From the NCBI GenBank assembly GCA_000708835.1, contig DF237402.1, forward strand, positions 1 to 52,263: a stretch of DNA of 52,263 nucleotides, read 5' to 3'. Source of the DNA: Klebsormidium nitens (taxonomy: Eukaryota > Streptophyta > Klebsormidiophyceae > Klebsormidiales > Klebsormidiaceae). Shown here piece after piece: positions 38,801 to 47,484 of the stretch; the stretch's first letter is position 1, and each line of letters starts with the position of its first letter. The position numbers were made by a program, and so were the translations under genes. Under the pieces are notes generated by a model. That model had not been told where the DNA came from. It saw nothing but the letters and a program-made list of their open reading frames with translations, and did no database searches.

Positions 38801-39621
38801 TCAGATTCTACTCGCCGCCGCTAAAAATAGACTGCTTTTTAAGCGCTCTTATTGTGCTGCTGTTGACCTGCTCATACTTCCATCTCTTTAGCTCTAAGAG
38901 GGGCATAGCATACTTTCTGGTCGTTCAAGTTTCGGCCGTTTGCAAAATCCTCAGAGGCACCTAATTATTCATCCGTTCTGAACATGCATGGCGGCGTTGA
39001 CTGGTCATCTTTGCGCTACTGATTTCTGTCCTTGAATGATCAGCAGAAGACTGCTCTTACAGTGATTTTAACTGCCATCAACTGAACTCGCTCAGTCTTC
39101 TTGGTGACGCATCCATGTGTGGCATCTTCTCAGCTTTACCAACGGACAAAACCAATCCGTGCTTGCAGGTTGGCGACGTGGTGAGGCTGGCCGTCCGTGA
39201 ACCTCCGGACGTACGCCAAGAGGGCGTTCAAGAGCAGTGGGGGTACGGAGTTCCGTACGACATCCTCAAATCCGTCAAGCCTGGGTTCTCACTCTCGTAC
39301 GCAGTGGTCAAGGAAGTCAGCAGCGGCCAGGGAAGGATGGCCGTCGTGCAGTGGCTGCGGCGTTCCGAACTCGCTGCACCGGACGGGGAGGAAAGCGACT
39401 GGACGTTGTGGCCCGTAGCCGGGCGCACGGCGATGGACGTTGATGACGTCAGCGAGAGCGAATCGAGTGAGAGCGACGACGAGAGCGCGGGCGCGTTTGA
39501 GCTGAAGCGAGTCACGTGGAATTCTATAGTCGACCTGGTCGAGTCAGTAGAAACGTTCGAGGACGATCGGGGGACCGTGTTCCGCTTCAAGACGCTGCCG
39601 CCAGTGCGGGTGCGAGTTTAG
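32870..39621 (+). CDS. Tnp2-like CACTA transposase, three exons, one in-frame TAG
   Basis: Exons are 32,870-33,541 (donor CAG/GTAAGG), 35,312-38,026 (acceptor CTCTCCTTGTGCAG, donor CGG/GTGAGC) and 39,169-39,621 (acceptor CGTGCTTGCAG); all join in phase 0, about 1,279 residues. Exon 1 carries CTCSLC and a basic KHR stretch. Exon 2 has further Cys pairs (CPECEDRPG, CPDCG, CNECCRNRSVYC, CPVC) and then the Tnp2 core: LHLDGFPSASTSNKSS...VFPMTVSKLNLH, where Tnp2 has its first catalytic Asp, and SSVFSDLPALADMIKFKLGGY, matching the family's NDFPAxGNLSG block. Exon 2's end and exon 3 have VGD-type segments resembling BAH domains. TAG 37,469-37,471 interrupts the frame, which continues normally (LPENWERRSFTRLENPQRL). 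Confidence 0.7.
33895..35000. repeat. Diverged 550-bp tandem duplication in transposase intron 1
   Basis: Corresponding blocks (CCGCAGCGCATGCT/CCGCAGCGCACGCT, TGACGTCAGC at 34,361 and 34,911, and others) occur in the same order about 550 bp apart, with roughly 70 percent identity by eye. Both copies contain the CRE-like palindrome TGACGTCA. Confidence 0.65.
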
Positions 39622-39649
39622 GGTGTTCTGGCAGAACGTTTTTAAAAGG

Positions 39650-40110
39650 GACCGCCAAGCGAGGGGCCGGAAACTAGGATGGGGAGAAAAACGGTGGCGA
39701 GAGTGGAGAGGAAAATTGTCGGGGCTCCGGTCGCGTTAGCGAAATGGTCGAGGCGGCGCAAGACAAAGAGAGAGAAGCCTGGGTTTCGAATCAGGAAGCA
39801 AAAGAGAAATGAAACGGAAGCAGAGCGGGCCGAGAAAGCGGAAGGAAGCTGAACCGGAACCGGAAACGGATCGGAGAGCGGAATCGAAACGGAGACCGGA
39901 ACTGGAACCGGAATTGAGCTCGAAGTTGGAAGCGGAAACGAAAGCGGAATTGGCAACGGGACGAAATGGAAACGGAACAAGTTACAGGGACGGAACTTGC
40001 ATCATCGGATTTGAAAGCCGTGTTGAACGGAAAGCGGCAGCGCAAACGGAAGCGGATTGGAGCGGGGGAGGGAAACGGAGTTCCGGTGAAGCAACGGAGG
40101 AGGGGGGGAA
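39650..40110 (+). repeat. Purine-rich GGAAxC low-complexity tract
   Basis: The plus strand is strongly purine-biased, with a degenerate six-base period (CGGAAC, CGGAAA, CGGAGA). It encodes only Lys/Glu/Arg-rich nonsense. It lies between the transposase stop and the right subterminal array. Possible triplex-forming DNA. Confidence 0.6.
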
Positions 40111-40700
40111 CATTGTAGAGCGTTGTTTCGAAAATTGTTGGGGTTGCGGTTCTGTATACCATCCAGTTGCAAGGGAGTTGCAAGGGGGTATACTATTTGA
40201 TTGAGGACTACGTTGAAATCCATCAGAAAGTGGCCTGGATAACATAGGTTATCTTGTTTCATTTATACAAACCTCAGTTGAATTGATCCGATCAGCATCC
40301 GAGGTGGTATATCATTTACTTGCTTTAAGAGTATGGTACGCGAGCAACACGTTAGTTCAATCTGATTGGCTCTCGAAATCGAACCATTCCGAAACGTACT
40401 GCGGGTTCGAGTTGTAATAGCTTGTGCGAGCTTCTATCTGTCACCCCTGTTTCGCGGAGTGCTCAAGTGCGCCTGAGTTGCACATGTTATAATTGTTTGA
40501 TTCTGTACATATGAAACATACATCTACACACATGGCTGGAACTCCTGGCTTCCAGCAGAGACTTAGTCTCGCCCATCTGCATGTGCGCATCCGTTTCGGA
40601 TTCAGAGACCAGATTGACTACGAGTGTCTGATTACAATAGAGCGATTTGTATGGCTCGTAAGCAATCCACGTGATTACTGGCAACGGTTAAGCCGTTGAT
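40111..40700. other. No gene seen
   Basis: AT-richer sequence between the purine tract and the right array. A 68-codon plus frame at 40,493-40,699 has no motif. Confidence 0.35.
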
Positions 40701-41045
40701 TGCTGCTCGGTCATGTCCTAGGGGTCTTGCCCGGTTTTTGACCTTCCCCGCTCATCATTCTGCTGCCCGATCCTTGTTGCCCGATCTCGGCCGATCTTGT
40801 TGCCCGATCTTCTTCGCTGCCCGGCCACAACTTTGCTGCCCGGTGTTTGTTGCCCGGCCAGCGCCGTACTTCCCCGGCCACCCGCGTTGCCCGGTCATTC
40901 TGCAAATCCGGGCAATGCAAGCTGAAGTTCTTTGCCCGGTCATGTGTCCGGGCAGGGATCTCGCATGTCCGGGCAGGACACCGGAAGCCCGGGCAGCGCT
41001 GGCGAGCATAGGGGTGGCCGGGCAAGAAGACCGGGCAAACCGGTT
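40701..41045. repeat. Right subterminal array of TGCCCGG/CCGGGCA
   Basis: About 6 TGCCCGG and 3 TGCCCGA units come first, then about 6 CCGGGCA up to the terminal repeat: the mirror image of the left array. It shares the phrase CTCGCATGTCCGGGCA with the left array (24,084 region). Confidence 0.8.
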
Positions 41046-41057
41046 TTCCGCCCTGTG
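41030..41057 (-). repeat. Right terminal inverted repeat of the CACTA element
   Basis: On the minus strand reads CACAGGGCGG at the outer end and CGGTTTGCCCGGT inside; 24 of 28 positions agree with the left end. Confidence 0.82.
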
Positions 41058-41060
41058 AGT
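41058..41060. repeat. Target-site duplication AGT, right copy
   Basis: Matches AGT at 23,743-23,745. Confidence 0.75.
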
Positions 41061-41078
41061 GTCACGAAGGAAATCCAT
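41058..41078 (-). pseudogene. 5' end of the split viral gene
   Basis: On the minus strand ATG 41,078 opens MDFLRDT; the last codon (ACT) is the target duplication. Next comes the transposon end. The following codons, GCT GCC, are at 23,742 downward in the same frame. The joined gene would have about 141 residues. Confidence 0.75.
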
Positions 41079-41110
41079 TGCAGTATATACATGTCAATGA
41101 AAAAGTTTTA
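41079..41110 (-). promoter_or_regulatory. TATA-like promoter of the split viral gene
   Basis: On the minus strand CATGTATATACTGCA precedes the ATG, with TATATA about 6-11 bp upstream of it, and a TTTTTCATTG tract further out. A very short A/T-rich promoter suits a giant-virus gene. No mapped start exists, so this is inference. Confidence 0.4.
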
Positions 41111-41159
41111 CGAAGCGATCGCATGTCAGTCATTGAGTCACAAATGATATCGCCTCATG

Positions 41160-41288
41160 ATAAGGTGCATCAGTGCATTATCTGCATCAGCATATTACAT
41201 CAGTATATTGCATCAGTGCATCAGTTGCTTGCATAAGTGCATCAGTGCATGAGAAACTTGCATCAGTTGCATCAGTTGTCGCATCACT
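41160..41288. repeat. Short CATCAGT(T)GC repeat
   Basis: GCATCAGT-like octamers to decamers are repeated about ten times (TGCATCAGTGCAT, TTGCATCAG), ending 5 bp before the MITE. Confidence 0.75.
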
Positions 41289-41293
41289 TAATA

Positions 41294-41764
41294 CAATTTT
41301 CGTCGAAAATGTCGCCTGAGATATGTAACGCTTGAAGATCTGAATGTGCGTTTAAAACCCCCTGAAAATTATCAGAAGGTACTGTATGTTCTAATCATGA
41401 GCATCACTTGTTACCGACTGGAAGAGTGGCTAGCACTGTCCTAAGCGTGCCCCGTCAACATACGGTATGAGACCTCCATCAAAAGGCCCATCTTTGAGCT
41501 TCCCTGAAGCGCGATTGCACGCTGTGCAATGTACCAGCGTCGCTTGGATTTGGGCTGGAGGTCTATGGCATGGCATAGGAGTATCAGTACTTGTCCACAA
41601 AAAGGAATAGTATTCTTCAGTACCCAGTTACTCTGGTCAGGCTCTGCCTACCAAGGACGCTGGACGGCTGAGGGATAGCCAGTTAACTCTGGTATTATTG
41701 CTATTTATCGCCTTTTCTTGTGGCCCACGTTACATAATAGGGGCGACAGTTTGGGCGAAAATGG
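41294..41764. mobile_element. Tc1/mariner-like MITE, copy 2 (471 bp)
   Basis: TA duplications at 41,292-41,293 and 41,765-41,766; ends CAATTTTCGTCG and (reverse) CCATTTTCGCCC. About 98 percent identical to copy 1 at 9,034-9,503, same orientation, one extra base. No coding capacity. Confidence 0.8.
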
Positions 41765-41889
41765 TAATGAATGCACTGTGCAACAAATAGATGAGCTGAT
41801 CCTGGTTGCATCAGGTTGAATGAAAATGTCGTGGCTTGTTCTTAGAAGAAATACAACACAGGGCCTTTTGCAATTGATTCCAGGGCATT

Positions 41890-42447
41890 TTAACCACCGT
41901 TCTGGTGTTGCATGACATCGATTTTATAGCGCTCTCCTGACCTCCACGGTATTCCTGAATGTGTCACTGTTTTCTCGTCACACAGCATCTGGTAAGCAGA
42001 AAGACTTGAAAGACCAGCTTCTTCCCGGAAGTCTTTGAGACAACCGGCCCAGGTCTTTTTTGCAGGGAAGTGATACCTATATTGCTCCCCATTTTGAGGC
42101 TTGAATGTGACATAGACTTGCTTCCTGAGCTCACCCAGACTCTTTACCAGGAAGTCTGTGCTCAGCTGATTTTTACCAACATAATCTCTAAATTCCTTGC
42201 AGGTAATCGTGTGTAGCTCCTTGTCAGCATCCCAAGTTGCAACAAGTGCAAGGAATTCTGGGTTCCTGTCGTTGCTCCTGTTGCGGCTCTGCAGCATTTC
42301 ATGCAGCACAAACAGTGACAGTCCATCCTCGCCAACAGTGACCGTTTGCGCCATTGCTGTTTTGCTGTACCCCCTGCAAATTCTACCTTCCACCGGCGCG
42401 GCGTTCTTTCCGGCCTGAACTCCGATCAAGTGACTCTGTCGAACCAT
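41890..42447 (-). CDS. Hypothetical protein (185 residues)
   Basis: Intact frame from ATG 42,447; a second good ATG at 42,354 (MAQTVTVGEDGLSLFVLHEML) may be the real start. The composition is normal, with YVTFKPQNGEQYRYHFPAKKTW strands followed by helices. No motif known. Divergent from the SP-RING gene; the intervening gap is 31 or 124 bp depending on the start. Confidence 0.5.
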   Translation of the reverse strand: MVRQSHLIGVQAGKNAAPVEGRICRGYSKTAMAQTVTVGEDGLSLFVLHEMLQSRNRSNDRNPEFLALVATWDADKELHTITCKEFRDYVGKNQLSTDFLVKSLGELRKQVYVTFKPQNGEQYRYHFPAKKTWAGCLKDFREEAGLSSLSAYQMLCDEKTVTHSGIPWRSGERYKIDVMQHQNGG

Positions 42448-42478
42448 AATTTAGTGTAATCTTAATTTGGCAGGCGGT

Positions 42479-43548
42479 ATGGGCGCTCCCTGCACCCATG
42501 TGGAGGATCTCCTGAACAGGCTGTGCAACAATCAGCTCTGCCATCGGCTGGCTGAAGCTGCAACAATGGTGCTGGTTTGTCCTCTATGTCATAGCATGCG
42601 AGCAAACCACCTCCTGATGTCAGAGCAGGTTGCCAGGGATGCTACTGGAATTTTAAGGGATCTCTTAGTGGATGAGTTGCTACCACAGCTTGTGCAGCAG
42701 AAGAGCAACTTTCAAAGACAAACCCGCACCACTGTCAAGACAATTGCAATCCGGAACCAGATTAACCAGGACATCCTGGTCAATCCTGTAAGGGGAAAGC
42801 AATGCCGCCATGCAGACTGCTTTGAGCTTTTGGATTATCTTGAGCGGTGGCATATTCACAAAGGGAAGTGTGAATTATGCGACAAACCGGCACCCTTGAA
42901 GTCACTGGCTCTAGATGCCGAGCTGCAGCACTTCTGCAAGCAGGACCATGTGAAAGAGTCAGGATATGAGAGGGCAAACCTGAATCGGGACAACACCTTA
43001 ACGCTGCCCTCTGACACTCTGCTTGTCCTTAACCTTGAAGAAATGGAGGTGCCTGACAGACCAGTCAAAGAAGAGATTGTCCCACACCAAGGGGGTGTTC
43101 CAGAAGCTTCTTCAAGCACCGTGACCCAAGATAAGGTAAATTTTGCCGCTTTCTTTACCCGTTGGCAGTGTTATCAGTGCACTGTAATGCTTGCACATGC
43201 GCATGACAACAGCGATGCACCCATCACACTGTATTCATGTGCCAGCATTGGTGTTGGAGGATTGATTGTCATCGGGCTCCTTTCATGGTAATGCAACGTG
43301 ATTACTGGCAGGTCTATGAGGACGACGACGTCATGCCTTGGCCTCAAGATGCTCCTACAGAGGTGGCTGCTTGGGAAGCTCTTGGAGTGAAACCGTGTAG
43401 GAGGAGAGGCGAGTTGCTCTGGGTATTCTACTTTAAGCGTGATGGTGTAGGGAGGAAATGTGTCACTAGCAAGGATTTCTGGAAGGGCGTAGAGAAGGCT
43501 TTGGCTAAGATAGATAGGTCCTTACCAAACACGTTCCAAAGAACCTGA
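42479..43548 (+). CDS. SP-RING (MIZ) zinc-finger protein, likely SUMO E3-like
   Basis: Residues about 95-140 carry an SP-RING: VNPVRGKQCRHADCFELLDYL, then KCELCDKPAPLKSLALDAEL. These match the PIAS/Siz pattern (P.RG..C.H..CFDL..FL ... C..C..P....L..D). The upstream half has Cys pairs (CPLCHSM). An acidic, SUMO-interaction-like patch follows (TLLVLNLEEMEVPD). The exon probably ends at 43,135 (AAG/GTAAAT) and resumes at 43,311 (GGCAG/GTCTAT) in phase 0, ending at TGA 43,548 with a Trp-rich, acidic C-terminus. Without splicing it would end at 43,291 with a hydrophobic tail. Start ATG 42,479 follows an acceptor-like TTGGCAG, so a 5' exon is possible. Confidence 0.7.
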
Positions 43549-43665
43549 TGAGAGTTTGCAGAAGACGATGATCAAACGTACTTTGGCAGAGGATATCGAA
43601 TTCTCAACGTCTATAATTTGATGCAAAACGCATGATAGAGTTGTATATTTAGCGCAAACATCATT

Positions 43666-44229
43666 TTATGGTATGTCTTTCAAAGGTGGCAGCACATGAC
43701 AATCAGGAAATGTCCCGTGCCTCATATCGATCATGCCGTTTTTATAAACAAGTTTCCAGTCTGGCACTTCTTGCACCAAACCAGGACTGCATCCTTGGAG
43801 GCACATGACACGTCTGTTATCAGAGCTCAAACACGCAAAGACTGCGCGAATGGGGGACGGTGCATCTTTTGCTGCCGACACCACCACCGAGTGAAGTGCG
43901 AGGGCAAGCAGGGGGATGCAATGCATGTCAAAAAGCGCAAATGTAAGGACGTTTGGTTCTAGATGCATATCAAATACATGGTTGTGTATTCGTACTCGAA
44001 GGTCATTGGGCTCCGTTGCAATGAATCCCACCAGCACGTCACCCCAACCGTTCAAGATTCTGGGGTTGCCAGATGACACGACGGGCTCGTCGTAAAGCAC
44101 CAGCGCATGTGTATTGCGCACTAGTTGTTTGTCGAGAATGTCCAGAGCAACACTCCCGTTAACGACACCTGTTTTATGGCTTGACACTTGCTCCATGATT
44201 GCCTGCCAAACCTCAGGCAAGAACGACAT
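43666..44229 (-). CDS. Hypothetical protein (187 residues)
   Basis: Intact frame from ATG 44,229. Hydrophobic strands (THALVLYDEPVVSSG, VLVGFIATEPNDLRVRIHNH, LLALALHSVVVSAAKDAP) and several Cys. No motif recognised. It lies between the SP-RING gene and the KilA-N cluster. Confidence 0.5.
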   Translation of the reverse strand: MSFLPEVWQAIMEQVSSHKTGVVNGSVALDILDKQLVRNTHALVLYDEPVVSSGNPRILNGWGDVLVGFIATEPNDLRVRIHNHVFDMHLEPNVLTFALFDMHCIPLLALALHSVVVSAAKDAPSPIRAVFACLSSDNRRVMCLQGCSPGLVQEVPDWKLVYKNGMIDMRHGTFPDCHVLPPLKDIP

Positions 44230-44456
44230 GACGGTTCAATGTGTGATCAGAAGTTGTACAAAAACTGTACGTGCTTGGAATCTCCTTGAGCCTGAGCCCC
44301 TTGAACGGGTGCACATAATCTGGTCGTTAGGATGGCATCGGCATCAAAAAATGCAAGTGACGAGAACGCACACAATGACAGTGCCAGCGTCTACGTCTGG
44401 GTAACAATGGCTGCGCGTCTGCCAAATCTCTTCTACTTGGCTGTTTGCGACATTCT

Positions 44457-45458
44457 CTATGTACAAAGCGATCTTGCAGCTTGCCCCTGAATTCCCTCCA
44501 ACACCTTCATTGCGACTTGAGACGGCCCAATCGCATTGCTCTTTCTCAGTTCGCCGTACTCCTTTTTGCGTCTCTTGGCCTCCGGCACGTCCAACAGCCG
44601 GTCCTTGATGTCGTCCATGTGCACGCCTCTGAGGTACGCCTGCATTGTGTCCCGCATCTGAGCGAGGTCCTTCAGCACGCCGGCCGGGGACATCAGCGCC
44701 AGCTCCGCAGCTGGGCGGTTGAAGTATTTCTCGAACGCCACCTCGAACGTAGCACGGACCGACTGCCCGTAGCCGTCCAACATGTCGGGCACCGTGAGCG
44801 AAGGGGGGATGCCCCGGCTCTCCTTGAAGCCCTTGGTAGACTCTGCGAATCCGACGATCGCCTGGTTCAGCAGCGTCGCCACCTGGCTGTAGAACGCCCA
44901 CCCCACGTCCTTGCTCGCCCTCCTCGCCTCCAAGTACCGCTTGATGGCTGCCGACTTCTGCCAGAACATCGCGATCCCGTCGCACCGCGCCTGGTCCCAA
45001 GGATCCACCCTCGGAGCCTCGGGGGGCTGGACGGGGGCTGCCGCTGCCGACGCAGCCCGGCTCACGTACGCGTCCCTGATCGCCAAGAAGAACTGCCGCA
45101 CCTTGCGGCCCACGTCGCCCGGGCTGGACATCGCAAAGTGCTCGAACGCGTTCTTCGACAGGAAGTACTTGTCGGGCTCCTTTCCAGTGACCTGGCCCGA
45201 AATAACATTCCTGCAAAGTCGGCCTTTGTGGAATACATAGTCTTCATCTTCCATAAATTGGTCAGACCTCAGCTTTCGGAGTGCACTGCCTTTTGTGCTG
45301 TAGCCAAGGAACGTCCAAACACTGTCAAAGTCAATCGGAAACTTGGAACCCTTGTCGTCAAATGCGTTGATGAATACCCGAGCCATGTCCTGCCGGTTCT
45401 CACCCACTGCCTCCCCCAGTGCCATCACCTTGGAATCGGACATGATCGCAGCCTCCAT
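44457..45458 (-). CDS. KilA-N/MSV199-domain protein 1
   Basis: 333 residues. The N-terminal 110 residues hold an MSV199/KilA-N domain: FPIDFDSVWTFLGYSTKGSALRKL, then DEDYVFHKG, DKYFLSKNAFEHFAMSSPG and VRQFFLAIRDAYV. This DNA-binding domain is widespread in giant viruses. The C-terminal 200 residues are helical (FWQKSAAIKRYLEARRASKD, VATLLNQAIVGFAESTKGF) and unassigned. Two paralogues lie next to it (45,690-46,484 and 47,485-48,219). Intact. Confidence 0.8.
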   Translation of the reverse strand: MEAAIMSDSKVMALGEAVGENRQDMARVFINAFDDKGSKFPIDFDSVWTFLGYSTKGSALRKLRSDQFMEDEDYVFHKGRLCRNVISGQVTGKEPDKYFLSKNAFEHFAMSSPGDVGRKVRQFFLAIRDAYVSRAASAAAAPVQPPEAPRVDPWDQARCDGIAMFWQKSAAIKRYLEARRASKDVGWAFYSQVATLLNQAIVGFAESTKGFKESRGIPPSLTVPDMLDGYGQSVRATFEVAFEKYFNRPAAELALMSPAGVLKDLAQMRDTMQAYLRGVHMDDIKDRLLDVPEAKRRKKEYGELRKSNAIGPSQVAMKVLEGIQGQAARSLCT

Positions 45459-45477
45459 TTGTTTGTTCTAAGCTATG

Positions 45478-45625
45478 CCCTCGTCCCTAAGCTCTTACGC
45501 TACCCTCTTCTTTGAACAGCCCTTTGATCAGCAACCGTTCTCCCTAAGCTTTCACACTACCCTCTTCTCTGAACAGCCTTTTATCAACCAACCCTTCTCC
45601 CTAAGCTCCTACACTACCCCACTTG
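45478..45625. repeat. About 60-bp tandem repeat, 2.5 copies
   Basis: Units begin TCCCTAAGCT at about 45,483, 45,541 and 45,599 and share ACACTACCCTCTTCTCTGAA. It lies between the start of KilA-N gene 1 and the end of KilA-N gene 2. Confidence 0.65.
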
Positions 45626-45689
45626 TTGCGCTCAAGTGAACTCTCATCCCTAAGTTCCTGTCCCCAAGCCCCCGTTGCAGGCAGCATCC

Positions 45690-46484
45690 TCATGCAGCAA
45701 CGGTGACCCGCACCCCAAACCTCTCACAAACCGCACAGATGCCGCTCACGTCCACGGCATCGTCCAGCTCGTCCACGAAGAGATGGATTCTCGGGCTATG
45801 ATCCGGAAAACAGCCCGAGTACGCCAGAGCCTGCCCTAGGGCGTGCTTCCATGCGCCGATGGCTTTCACTTCAACCACCTCAGTATCCGTCAGGAGATCC
45901 ACGCGCCCGTACTTGCATGGGACCTCGGCGGCCCCTCCCTCGTCCTTCTGAAGTCTGCGTTGCACCTCCTTCTCCGTGCCACTCAAGGTTGTGTCGAGCT
46001 CTTTGGCCAGCCGTTCCTGCTCCGTGGCGACAAATCGATGGCTCGCATCCATGATGTCCTGGCGACGCCGCTTGCCGAGCCCTTCCAACGTTCGATAGTA
46101 CTCCGCCTTCAAGCAGATGAAGAACTGCCTGACCAGCTTGCCACGTTCACCCGGAGCGGTCATGCAGAAGTGCTCGAAAGCAACCGCACAAAGGTAGTAT
46201 TTATCCGTTGGCCTTCCACCAAAGTCTTTCATCCCAATCTGGCATCCAACTCTCTCCCGTTTGTGTATGAAATCTTCGCCCTCCAGAAACCGATCCTTCA
46301 GCTTCTGCAGCGCATTGCCCTTAGTGCTGTACCCCAGGAATCTCCAAACATCTTCAAAATCGATGGTGAATTTGCCTTTGCTCTCGTCGAAGGCTCCCGT
46401 CAACGCCTTTGCAAGCTCCTGTCGGGTCGTCTCTGGAAGCGTAGTGCTTGCTGTGATCTTCGCGTGCGCGGTGACGGCAGCCAT
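45690..46484 (-). CDS. KilA-N/MSV199 protein 2 fused to a PD-(D/E)XK-like nuclease segment
   Basis: Start ATG 46,484 (MAAVTAHAKI), 264 residues. The MSV199 domain covers about residues 25-130 (FTIDFEDVWRFLGYSTKGNALQKL, DKYYLCAVAFEHFCMTAPG, VRQFFICLKAEYY). A coiled linker follows (RFVATEQERLAKEL), then CKYGRVDLLTDTEVVEVKAI and WKHALGQALAYSGCFP: Asp, then ExK (EVK), then Gln in order, the layout of a PD-(D/E)XK nuclease. A DNA-binding domain plus nuclease suggests a homing- or defence-like activity. Intact. Confidence 0.75.
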   Translation of the reverse strand: MAAVTAHAKITASTTLPETTRQELAKALTGAFDESKGKFTIDFEDVWRFLGYSTKGNALQKLKDRFLEGEDFIHKRERVGCQIGMKDFGGRPTDKYYLCAVAFEHFCMTAPGERGKLVRQFFICLKAEYYRTLEGLGKRRRQDIMDASHRFVATEQERLAKELDTTLSGTEKEVQRRLQKDEGGAAEVPCKYGRVDLLTDTEVVEVKAIGAWKHALGQALAYSGCFPDHSPRIHLFVDELDDAVDVSGICAVCERFGVRVTVAA

Positions 46485-47020
46485 TCTGCTCCTCAAGTTT
46501 CGAATCGTTCAAGAAAGATGTGAAAATGTGAATGATTCGCATCCGCTTTGCTTCGAAGTGACCCCACAGAGATGGGGGACGTCAGAGGCAGAGTGGTGGC
46601 GGCCATTGGCACAAGCCGTGCCACAACGGGCCACAGACCTGCCACCGACCGCCACCTCTAAGTGAGTATAAAGCAAATTTCGGGACGCTCATTTCTCATT
46701 CCAAATCCGCAAAGCTTCAGCATTTAGGGACACGGGACGGGTGCAGCGAGGCAGGCGCCACCGAGCCACCGAGGAGGGGCAGCGGAGCAAGAGAGGAAGG
46801 AGCCCACAGACAACGGTCCAGCAGAGGCGGCGCGACGAAGAAGCAGAGCGGTGGGAGGCGCAGCCGGAGCACCAGAAGAGCGGCGCGGGAAGGTAGGACT
46901 CTCTCCCTCGTACTCAGAACTTGATAGCGGGGAGGGCTTAGTTACATACATATCAGCACTGGTTCGGAAAGGTCAAGACTCTCGTACTGTAATTTGTTAT
47001 AAGTTTTTTCCTTCTGTCCG
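46485..47020. other. GC-rich intergenic region
   Basis: Upstream of KilA-N gene 2 lies an inverted-looking CCACCGACCGCCACC / GTGGCGGCC stretch (46,598-46,660), then GC-rich sequence (46,730-46,890). No gene is supported. Confidence 0.35.
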
Positions 47021-47345
47021 GAAGAAAAATATAACAAATAAGCAGTAGGGATTTCCCCCTTTGGGCCTCAGTTGCGAATATGTATGTAGTAAGGCCATAC
47101 CGAAAAAGATGCCTTAATATTATAGTCTACTTTTCAGAAGAAAAATATAACAAATAAGCAGTAGGGAGTTTCCCCTTTGGGCCTCAGTTGCGAATATGTA
47201 TGTAGTAAGGCCATACCGAAAAAGATGCCTTAATATTATAGTCTACTTTTCAGAAGAAAAATATAACAAATAAGCAGTAGGGAGTTTCCGCTTTGGGCCT
47301 CGAGCGGAAATATGTATTCATTAAGGCCACACCAGAAAAAATGCA
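47021..47345. repeat. Tandem repeat, 116-bp unit, about 2.8 copies
   Basis: GAAGAAAAATATAACAAATA starts units at 47,021, 47,137 and 47,253. Copies 1 and 2 are nearly identical; the third diverges after GGCCTC. It lies 140 bp upstream of KilA-N gene 3. Confidence 0.88.
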
Positions 47346-47484
47346 TGACATTTAGAATCGACTTCGTGGGCAAAAGCAAAAAAAAGAAGCAATATGGCTC
47401 GTTTCCCCTGGGTCTCTGGTAGCTCCACTTACTTGTCGTAACAACAGTTCATAACAGCTCCCGTTTGCTCGTTGTAGGCTAGCC

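Larger units (their letters stand above)
23746..41057 (+). mobile_element. CACTA-type DNA transposon, 17,312 bp, inserted in a viral gene
   Basis: Both ends carry a 28-bp terminal inverted repeat matching at 24 positions: CACAGGG, ten less conserved bases, then GTTTGCCCGGT. Flanking AGT on each side is a 3-bp target duplication. Immediately inside each end is an array of the 7-mer TGCCCGG, in mirror arrangement, like the subterminal repeats of En/Spm elements. Inside lies a three-exon Tnp2-like transposase (32,870-39,621). Removing the element plus one AGT joins a viral reading frame exactly. CACTA elements also encode a second, binding protein (TnpA type); the minus-strand gene at 30,627-32,102 is a candidate. 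Confidence 0.85.

Noticed and set aside
39791-40245. Phe/Pro/Arg-rich antisense frames in the purine tract
   Set aside because: Translations of a low-complexity repeat.
9032-41768. The two 470-bp direct copies as LTRs of one large retrotransposon
   Set aside because: The copies have inverted ends and TA duplications, no TG...CA termini, and the DNA between them is viral plus CACTA.
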